A DNA stretch of 64,000 bases from Granulicella mallensis. GTDB taxonomy: Bacteria > Acidobacteriota > Terriglobia > Terriglobales > Acidobacteriaceae. Location of the stretch: NCBI RefSeq assembly GCF_014203225.1, contig NZ_JACHIO010000012.1:62001-126000 (forward strand). The letters are read 5' to 3'. The notes beneath the pieces are model-generated. The model was not told the DNA's origin. It did not search any database and was given only the letters and a program-made list of their open reading frames with translations. Shown in pieces: positions 53,385-59,905 of this stretch. Numbering within the stretch: the first letter of the stretch is position 1; each line of letters begins with the position of its first letter. The position numbers and the translations under genes are program-made.

Positions 53385-53533
53385 TGTCATCTCGACCGAT
53401 GCATGATGACTTTATCGTCATGCGTAGTGGAGAGACCTGCAGTTTGCTTATGCGGGGCATCGGTGCTAGCGCAAGCAAGCTGCAGGTCTTTCCACTACGA
53501 CGGCAAAGAACGCCGTCTTCGGTCGAGATGACA
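53385..53533. repeat. Family B palindromic repeat (B2)
   Basis: 149-bp inverted repeat beginning TGTCATCTCGACCGAT and ending TCGGTCGAGATGACA, with inner arms CTGCAGTTTGCTT and AAGCAAGCTGCAG. Lies between the ChlI-like gene and the first methyltransferase. The rest of 53326-53666 is A+T-richer and empty. Confidence 0.8.
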
Positions 53534-53654
53534 GGGTTTGGGTAGTACGTGAATACAACTTGCCGCGTTCACACCTCTGGGGCAACTCCAATCTCATTAG
53601 CTTTGAAACCCATTAGATTTTCTTATTCTTATTGCGCTATCCATCACATCCACT

Positions 53655-53660
53655 TATGTT
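53655..53660 (+). promoter_or_regulatory. -10 box (TATGTT) for first methyltransferase
   Basis: TATGTT, 6 nt (CTAGGC), then the ATG at 53667. It has a TTGCGC 17 nt upstream as a fair -35. Confidence 0.5.
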
Positions 53661-53666
53661 CTAGGC

Positions 53667-54341
53667 ATGAGATCGAATAACACTCGCGCCGTCTTTGATG
53701 CCACCGCCGCCACCTACAACCGTGATCGCATGCGGCTCATCCCCGGCCATGAAGCCTTCTATGCCGCCGCACTGGAGCAGATTCCCGCAGAGGCTACGCG
53801 CATCGTGGAACTCGGCGCGGGTTCGGGACTCTTCTCCGCGATGATCCGTGCGGCCTTTCCTGAGGCGCATCTTCACCTGATCGACTTCTCTCAGCCGATG
53901 CTCGATCTCGCCCGCCAGCGGCTTGGGGACAGTCCTACCCTCACCTATACGCTCGCCGATTACACCACCGAGCCATTGCCAACACCCTGTGATGCCGTGA
54001 TCTCTGCGCTCTCCATCCATCATCTTGAGGACGAACAGAAACGCGTCATCCTTCCCTTGATCTTTGCGGCGCTTCGGCCGGGCGGGCTGTTCATCAACGC
54101 CGACCACATCGCCGGTCCTACCCCTGAGCTCGAAACGCTCTACCAGCAGCGCTGGCTGAACGACGTCCGTGCCCTGGGCGCGACCGAGCAGCAGGTCGCC
54201 GACTCGCTTTATCGCCAGCAGGAAGATCGCCGCACCCCCGTTGAGCCGCAACTTGCATGGTTGCGCGACGCCGGGTTTACCGAGGTCGACTGCTGGTACA
54301 AGGCCAGCAGCTTTGCCGTGCTTAGCGGTGTCCGGGGCTGA
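53667..54341 (+). CDS. Class I SAM-dependent methyltransferase, copy 1
   Basis: 224 aa. Motif I VELGAGSGLFSAMI, DFSQPMLDLARQRLGD (motif II), then DAVISALSIHHLEDEQK and LRPGGLFINADHIAGPTP. Substrate unknown; the arrangement resembles small-molecule methyltransferases. It aligns along its entire length with the protein at 54706 (roughly half of residues identical by eye), so the two arose by tandem duplication. Confidence 0.85.
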   Translation: MRSNNTRAVFDATAATYNRDRMRLIPGHEAFYAAALEQIPAEATRIVELGAGSGLFSAMIRAAFPEAHLHLIDFSQPMLDLARQRLGDSPTLTYTLADYTTEPLPTPCDAVISALSIHHLEDEQKRVILPLIFAALRPGGLFINADHIAGPTPELETLYQQRWLNDVRALGATEQQVADSLYRQQEDRRTPVEPQLAWLRDAGFTEVDCWYKASSFAVLSGVRG

Positions 54342-54352
54342 TTCTTATTGTC

Positions 54353-54394
54353 TTTGCTTTTGCTTTTGCTTTTGCTTTTGCTTTTGCCTTTGCC
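54353..54394 (+). repeat. Hexanucleotide tract (TTTGCT-type), about seven units
   Basis: About seven units, the last two with CCT in place of CTT. The same kind of tract borders the family A repeat at 24898. It lies right at the start of the large inverted repeat A3. Confidence 0.8.
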
Positions 54395-54578
54395 TTTCTG
54401 GTTGTCATTCCGAGCGCAGCGAGCGAACCTGCTGTCTCCCGTTTTTTGCTGATGTCGCCATGAATGCTATGCGGCGGCGAAGAGAACTCCTTGCTTTTCG
54501 CCTATATTTTCTGGGCAGTTCAGTCGAAGAACGGGAGACAGCAGGTTCGCTCGCTGCGCTCGGAATGACAACCAGAAA
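54395..54578. repeat. Family A palindromic repeat with perfect 49-bp arms (A3)
   Basis: Arms 54395-54443 and 54530-54578 are exact reverse complements; they contain TTTCTGGTTGTCATTCCGAG and GCGAACCTGCTGTCTCCCG. The 86-nt loop has no gene. It can form a cruciform of unusual stability. It lies between the two methyltransferase genes. Confidence 0.85.
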
Positions 54579-54705
54579 AACAAAAGCAAGAACAAAGACA
54601 GAGGCAGTCACAGCACCAAAGCGGGTTCTAAAGTGAACCGTACTACCCACCCGTCACTCCAGCCAGCGACATAATTCGCTCAAACGCTTATCCTTGGAAA
54701 CAACC

Positions 54706-55377
54706 ATGTCTAACCCTACCCAGGAAATCTTCGATATCACCGCCGCCACCTACGACGCCGACCGCGCCAAGCTGATTCCCTGCTATGACGCCTTCTATCG
54801 CCGCACCACAGACCTCATCGTCGGCGGCGCAGAACGCGTGCTCGACCTCGGCGCAGGTACAGGGCTGCTCTCGACCTTTGTGCGCACGTGGTATCCCAAG
54901 GCTCACATTCACCTGATGGACGTCTCCGAGCCGATGCTCGAACGGGCTCGCACCCGTCTCGGCACCGATTCGAATGTGAGCTTTGAGGTCGCCGACTACG
55001 CCACAGCAGCGCTGCCTCACAACCAGGACTCCATCGTCTCGGCGCTCTCGATCCATCACCTCGACAACGAGGCCAAGAAGTCGCTCTTCAAAAAGATCTA
55101 CGCCGCGCTCCGGCCCGGCGGCACCTTCGTCAATGCCGAGCAAGTGGCAGGCCCCACGCCCGCCCTCGACGCGCACTACAAGGTGATCTGGCTGCAGCAG
55201 GTACGTGAAGCCGGGGCCACCCCCCAGCAGATCGCCGACTCACTCTACCGACAGCAGGACGATCGCTGCGCCTCCGTCGAAGACCAACTCCACTGGATGC
55301 GTGAAGCGGGCTTCACCGATGCCGATTGCTGGTTCAAGGACAACCGGTTCGCCGTTCTCTCAGGAACCAAGTCGTAG
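54706..55377 (+). CDS. Class I SAM-dependent methyltransferase, copy 2
   Basis: 223 aa. Motif I VLDLGAGTGLLSTFV, DVSEPMLERARTRLGT, VSALSIHHLDNEAKK and LRPGGTFVNAEQVAGPTP. Close paralogue of the gene at 53667. The ATG at 54706 is preferred to an in-frame TTG at 54694 whose GGAAA part serves as ribosome site. It is followed by the VWA gene 113 nt downstream. Confidence 0.85.
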   Translation: MSNPTQEIFDITAATYDADRAKLIPCYDAFYRRTTDLIVGGAERVLDLGAGTGLLSTFVRTWYPKAHIHLMDVSEPMLERARTRLGTDSNVSFEVADYATAALPHNQDSIVSALSIHHLDNEAKKSLFKKIYAALRPGGTFVNAEQVAGPTPALDAHYKVIWLQQVREAGATPQQIADSLYRQQDDRCASVEDQLHWMREAGFTDADCWFKDNRFAVLSGTKS

Positions 55378-55490
55378 TTTGTAAGGTAGTTGTCAGCTCT
55401 CCTTTCGCTGGTTCGGCGGAATGGAGAACTGACAACTACTCCCCGCATCCTCCACCATCGCCGAGCGTCTAATGTAGAACGCAGGCCCCT

Positions 55491-56723
55491 ATGAAGCTCA
55501 CCCGCTATACCAAGTTCACCGGCGACCTCTCCACGAGCTTCGGGCTCGACGACCTGATGCAGGCGCTCTCCGACTTCCTGCTCGACTCCGGCTTTCAGGA
55601 CCCCTTCTCGCCTTTCCAGAACATGGACGGCGAGCAGACCATGGACGACCTGCGCGAGGCCATCCGCCAGGCGCTGGAGTCCGGCGACCTGCTCGACGAA
55701 GACGCGCAGGAGCAGTTCGACAGCCTGCCGGAAGATCAGGTCGAGGCGCTGATCGATAAGATCGTCCAGCGCATGAAGGACGAGAACTTCCTCAACGCCG
55801 AGGAGCCCGCCGAAGGCCAGGGACAAGGCGAAGAGGGAGACGGTGAGTCCTCGCGCTTTGAGGTCACCGATAAGGGTATGGACTTCCTCGGCTACAAGGC
55901 GCTGCGTGATCTGCTCGGTCCTCTGGGCAAGTCGTCGCTCGGCCGCCATGACACGAGCTACGAAGCCGCCGGAGTGGAGACCAATGGGTCTTCGAAGCAG
56001 TATGAGTTCGGCGATTCGCTCAATCTCGACATCACCGCCACGCTCAACTCGGTCTTCGCTCGCGAAGGCGCGCCGACGGGCAGTGGCGTACTCAACCTGG
56101 AGTACAGCGATCTCCATGTGCAGCAGGCCGACTACCAGAGCTCCTGCGCTACTGTCGTTCTGCTCGACTGCTCGCACTCGATGATCCTCTACGGCGAAGA
56201 CCGCTTCACCCCGGCGAAGCGGGTCGCGATGGCGCTCAGCCATCTCATCCGCACGCAGTATCCGGGCGATACGCTTTCGCTGGTGCTCTTCCATGATTCC
56301 GCCGAGGAGATTCCCATCTCGCAACTGCCGCGCGTCAAGGTCGGCCCGCACTACACCAACACCCGCGAGGGTCTGCGTGTTGCGCATCGCATCCTGCAAC
56401 GGTCGAACAAGGACATGAAGCAGATCGTGATGATCACCGACGGCAAGCCCTCCGCGCTGACACTCGCTGACGGCCGCATCTACAAGAACGCTTTCGGGCT
56501 CGATCCCATCGTGATCGAAGAGACGCTGCAGGAGGTCAGCCGCTGCAAGCGCGCGGGCATCATGATCAACACCTTCATGCTGGCGCAGGACTTCGCCCTC
56601 GTCCAGTTCGTGCAGAAAGTCAGTGCCATGTGCCGCGGCAAAGCCTACTTCACCACGCCGCAAAACCTGGGCAACTATCTATTGATGGACTTCATGTCCC
56701 GCCGCCAGAAGATGGTGAACTGA
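55491..56723 (+). CDS. VWA-domain protein, likely partner of the ChlI-like ATPase (410 aa)
   Basis: Residues 1-110 are an acidic helical region ([39 protein letters not shown]), then a glycine-rich linker. The VWA domain runs from about 215 on: metal site DCSHS (D226-S228-S230), [23 protein letters not shown] and [12 protein letters not shown]. ATPase plus VWA partners are standard in Mg-chelatase and MoxR systems. Here the pair is split by two methyltransferase genes. tag starts two bases after its stop. Confidence 0.85.
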   Translation: MKLTRYTKFTGDLSTSFGLDDLMQALSDFLLDSGFQDPFSPFQNMDGEQTMDDLREAIRQALESGDLLDEDAQEQFDSLPEDQVEALIDKIVQRMKDENFLNAEEPAEGQGQGEEGDGESSRFEVTDKGMDFLGYKALRDLLGPLGKSSLGRHDTSYEAAGVETNGSSKQYEFGDSLNLDITATLNSVFAREGAPTGSGVLNLEYSDLHVQQADYQSSCATVVLLDCSHSMILYGEDRFTPAKRVAMALSHLIRTQYPGDTLSLVLFHDSAEEIPISQLPRVKVGPHYTNTREGLRVAHRILQRSNKDMKQIVMITDGKPSALTLADGRIYKNAFGLDPIVIEETLQEVSRCKRAGIMINTFMLAQDFALVQFVQKVSAMCRGKAYFTTPQNLGNYLLMDFMSRRQKMVN

Positions 56724-56724
56724 G

Positions 56725-57285
56725 ATGGCAAAACAGGATCTCCAACGCTGCGCGTGGTCTGGGAATGACCCGTTATACCAGACCTATCACGATGAAGAGT
56801 GGGGCGTGCCAATGTACGACAGCCGCGCGCTCTGGGAGATGCTGATGCTGGAGGGCTTCCAGGCCGGACTCTCCTGGATCACCATCCTGCGCAAGCGTGA
56901 GGCTTTCCGTGAGGCCTTTGCAGACTTCGATCCAGCCATTGTCGCGAAGTTCTCAGAGCGCGATATTACACGCCTGATGAAGAACGAGGGCATCGTCCGC
57001 TCGCGCGCCAAGATTGAAGCTACGATCAATGGTGCTCGCATCTTCGTTGAAATGCAGAAGGCTGGTGAGGATTTTTCCACCTATATCTGGAACATGGCCG
57101 GGAATAAACCGATCCGCAACAAAGGTCCTGTGCCGGCGAAGACACCGCTCTCCGAAGAGATCTCCGCGACGCTTAAGAAACGTGGCTTCAAGTTCGTCGG
57201 GCCGGTCATCGTCTATGCCTGGATGCAGGCGACGGGGATCGTCAACGACCACAGCGCGGATTGCTTTCGGCGCAATAAGGTTTAG
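56725..57285 (+). CDS. tag: DNA-3-methyladenine glycosylase I
   Basis: Removes 3-methyladenine from alkylated DNA. 186 aa. The zinc site is C9 (RCAWSG), H22 (YHDEEWG), H176 and C180 (NDHSADCFR), and the Tag-type glutamate is E43 in MLEGFQAGLSWITIL. YIWNMAGNKP and KRGFKFVGPVIVYAWMQA also match the family. It begins two bases after the VWA stop, so they are co-transcribed. Confidence 0.94.
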   Translation: MAKQDLQRCAWSGNDPLYQTYHDEEWGVPMYDSRALWEMLMLEGFQAGLSWITILRKREAFREAFADFDPAIVAKFSERDITRLMKNEGIVRSRAKIEATINGARIFVEMQKAGEDFSTYIWNMAGNKPIRNKGPVPAKTPLSEEISATLKKRGFKFVGPVIVYAWMQATGIVNDHSADCFRRNKV

Positions 57286-57342
57286 GGCAGAGTTCAGTGT
57301 CAATGATGAAACGCTTCTACCTCTAAATAGTCCCCACAAATC

Positions 57343-57487
57343 TGTCATCTCGACCGAAGGCGCGCACTTTGCGCCGTAATGTAGAGCCTGCAGTTTGCTC
57401 GTGCAAGCACTATTGCCTGTACGGGCAAGCTGCGGGTCTCTCCACTACGCATGACGATAAAGCCATCATGCTTCGGTCGAGATGACA
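57343..57487. repeat. Family B palindromic repeat (B3)
   Basis: 145-bp inverted repeat beginning TGTCATCTCGACCGAAG and ending CTTCGGTCGAGATGACA, with inner CCTGCAGTTTGC and GCAAGCTGCGGG. Lies between the convergent tag and NUDIX genes. Confidence 0.8.
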
Positions 57488-57517
57488 ATGTTTCGGTGAT
57501 CCGATAATAAAACCATT

Positions 57518-58114
57518 TTACGAACCGCGAACAACGCCATCCCTGCGATCGCGCCAGACCCGATACACCCCCCAGGCTGACGCCGTGCAGTTATCCATCA
57601 CGCGGCCATCCAGCAGCATCGCTTCAAACTCACTCACCGGGACTCGATGCACGGTCATGTCCTGCTCTTCGGGATCGCGTTCCGTCTCGCCGTGCGTCAG
57701 CCCTTCAGCCAGATAGACATGGTGAATCTGCCGCATCGCTCCATAGGCAATCCATAGATCGGTCAAGTGTGTCATGCGATCGACCAGCAGACCGGTCTCC
57801 TCGCGCAGTTCACCGCGAGCCAGCTCCTCGGGGTCGACGTCGGCCGTCTCCCAGCCGCCCTGCGGCAGCTCGAAGAACGTGTCTCCCACCGTGTAGCGAT
57901 ACTGCCGCACCAGCCAAAGAAAATCGCCCTCCGGTGTTTGCTCCAGCGGAATGACGATGCAGGCCGGGTCCTTGTCCATAACACCGTAGATCCCACGCGT
58001 GCCGTTCTCGCGCTCGATTACATCCTCACGCACACGCGTCCACGGGTTGCGGTACACCTCTCGGCTGCTGATGGTCTTGATGGGGGGCGACTGTACATCC
58101 TTTATAGATGGCAT
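57518..58114 (-). CDS. NUDIX hydrolase (ADP-ribose pyrophosphatase-like)
   Basis: 198 aa. Nudix box GGWETADVDPEELARGELREETGLL (Gx5Ex7REUxEExGU, residues about 87-111) after FFELPQ. FLWLVRQYRYTVGDT and HHVYLAEGL match ADP-ribose/ADP-sugar pyrophosphatases such as NudF. Lies 9 nt after the treZ stop; a -10 box built over that stop could also give it its own leaderless transcript. The link to trehalose synthesis, through ADP-glucose, is possible but unproven. Confidence 0.88.
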   Translation of the reverse strand: MPSIKDVQSPPIKTISSREVYRNPWTRVREDVIERENGTRGIYGVMDKDPACIVIPLEQTPEGDFLWLVRQYRYTVGDTFFELPQGGWETADVDPEELARGELREETGLLVDRMTHLTDLWIAYGAMRQIHHVYLAEGLTHGETERDPEEQDMTVHRVPVSEFEAMLLDGRVMDNCTASAWGVYRVWRDRRDGVVRGS

Positions 58115-58120
58115 AAATCG

Positions 58121-58126
58121 ATGCTA
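58121..58126 (-). promoter_or_regulatory. -10 box (TAGCAT) overlapping the treZ stop
   Basis: The minus-strand sequence TAGCAT, 6 nt (CGATTT), then the ATG at 58114. Its TAG is the treZ stop codon. Confidence 0.45.
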
Positions 58127-59881
58127 CGACACCCGCTCCCTGCCCTCGGCGGAGAATACCGCAAAGCTCATGGGAGGCATGCCCACCTCACCCGGTGCGA
58201 CCGCGACCTCCGGCTTCGACGCCAGCGCCAGGACATATTGTCCCGGCGTCTTTACCCGCGCCAGCTTGTCTCCCAGGTTCAACACCACAAGCATCCTGCC
58301 GCGCTGCATCGTGAGCCACCGCTCTTCTTCGTGGCAGTCGATCAACACGTGGCTCAGATCGCCATCATTGAGCGAAAGCGAGTGACGGCGCAGATGAAGC
58401 AGCTTCTTCGTCCAATCCAGCATCTCCGCATGCTTGCCTTCATGGACTTCGTCCCATTTCAGCTTGGACGCTTCAAAGGTCTCCGGCTTCTCCGGGTTGG
58501 GGATCTGTTCCGCCTCTTCAAAGCCGAACGCTGCAAACTCATTCTTACGGCCCTCGAAGACCAGCTTCGCCATCTGCTCGTCTTCGTGATCGGCAAAGTA
58601 GAGGAACGGTGTCGATGCGGCGAACTCTTCGCCCATAAACAGCATGGGGATAAAGGGCGCGGTCAGCACCATTCCCAGCGCAACCTTTGCCGCATCAAGA
58701 CCAACAATGTGCTCCAGACGATCTCCTGTCGCGCGATTGCCGACCTGGTCATGGTTCTGGATGAAGCTAATGAAGTGGTGCGCCGAGAGTCCATCGATCG
58801 GCCTGCCGTGCGAGCGGCCGCGATAGATGGAGTAGTTGCCGTCAAACACGAACATCTCCTTCAGAGCCTTCGCCAGGTAGGAGAAGCGTCCGAAGTCGTC
58901 GTAGTAACCCCCGTTCCCGGTGTGCAGCAGAGTAAAGAGTGCGTGATGGAAGTCATCCGACCACTGAGCATCCATTCCGTACCCACCCGCTTCGCGTGGG
59001 CGTACGACCTTCGGATCGTTCAGATCGCTTTCGGCGATGAGCACCAGCTTGCGCCCGAGCATCGCGCCGACCGTCTCCACCTCGGCCGAGAGCTGCTCCA
59101 TGAAGTGAACGGCGGACCGGTCTGTAAGCTCGTGCACGGCGTCCAGGCGCAGACCGTCGATGTGATATTCGAGCAGCCACATGATGGCGTTGTCGCAGAA
59201 GAAGCGGCGCACTTCGTCGCTGCCGGTATCTTCGAAGTTCACGCCATCGCCCCAGGGCGTCTTGTGCTTTTCGGTCAGGTACGGTCCGAACTTATGCGTG
59301 TAGTTCCCTGTCGGGCCAAAGTGGTTGTAGACGACATCGAGAATGACGGCGAGGCCCTTGTTATGGCACGCGTCGACGAAGCGCTTCAGGCCATCCGGCC
59401 CGCCGTACTTGTTCGTCACTGCGGACAGAGCGACGCCGTCATAGCCCCAGCCGTGATTGCCGGGAGACTCCGCCACCGGCATGATCTCCACATGTGTAAT
59501 CCCAAGCTCTACCAGGTGATCGAGCCTCTCAATCGCGGAGTCAAACGTTCCTTCCTTCGTGAAGGTCCCGATGTGCAACTCGTAGAGGACTGCTCCGAAC
59601 AGAGGCGGCCCCTGCCAGCGCTGGTCGGTCCACGGAAAGAGGCGATGGTCGTACAGCCGCGAAACTCCATGGACTCCATACGGCTGCCACAGGCTGCGGG
59701 GATCGGGATAGGGAGTCGGATCATCGTCGATCAGATAGGCATAGTCATCGCCACACCGCGCTTCCATGCAAACCGTACGCCACCAGCCATGATCGTTCGG
59801 GCCTTCCATGGGGAGCAGTTGCTCACCCAGCTTCAAAGTCATGCGTTTCGCCTTCGGCGCCCACACTGCAAACTCATGCAT
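58124..59881 (-). CDS. treZ: Malto-oligosyltrehalose trehalohydrolase
   Basis: Releases trehalose from the maltooligosyl-trehalose made by TreY. 585 aa. The opening MHEFAVWAPKAKRMTLKL is the usual CBM48-like start. GH13 motifs: DVVYNHFGPTGNY, the nucleophile region DGLRLDAVHEL, the acid/base Glu in LIAESDLND and FIQNHDQVGNR. AGGAG lies 10 nt before ATG. Lies 24 nt after treY. Confidence 0.94.
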   Translation of the reverse strand: MHEFAVWAPKAKRMTLKLGEQLLPMEGPNDHGWWRTVCMEARCGDDYAYLIDDDPTPYPDPRSLWQPYGVHGVSRLYDHRLFPWTDQRWQGPPLFGAVLYELHIGTFTKEGTFDSAIERLDHLVELGITHVEIMPVAESPGNHGWGYDGVALSAVTNKYGGPDGLKRFVDACHNKGLAVILDVVYNHFGPTGNYTHKFGPYLTEKHKTPWGDGVNFEDTGSDEVRRFFCDNAIMWLLEYHIDGLRLDAVHELTDRSAVHFMEQLSAEVETVGAMLGRKLVLIAESDLNDPKVVRPREAGGYGMDAQWSDDFHHALFTLLHTGNGGYYDDFGRFSYLAKALKEMFVFDGNYSIYRGRSHGRPIDGLSAHHFISFIQNHDQVGNRATGDRLEHIVGLDAAKVALGMVLTAPFIPMLFMGEEFAASTPFLYFADHEDEQMAKLVFEGRKNEFAAFGFEEAEQIPNPEKPETFEASKLKWDEVHEGKHAEMLDWTKKLLHLRRHSLSLNDGDLSHVLIDCHEEERWLTMQRGRMLVVLNLGDKLARVKTPGQYVLALASKPEVAVAPGEVGMPPMSFAVFSAEGRERVS

Positions 59882-59905
59882 TGATTCTTTTCTCCTAAAG
59901 AAACT

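Noticed and set aside
54353-54600. Possible CRISPR array
   Set aside because: The repeats are hexamers without spacers, and the rest is one inverted repeat; no cas genes are near.
54169-54636. Open frame with repeated Cys-Phe pairs overlapping the first methyltransferase's end
   Set aside because: The Cys/Phe pattern is the translation of the TTTGCT-type tract. The frame overlaps the methyltransferase in a shadow frame and covers the repeat A3.
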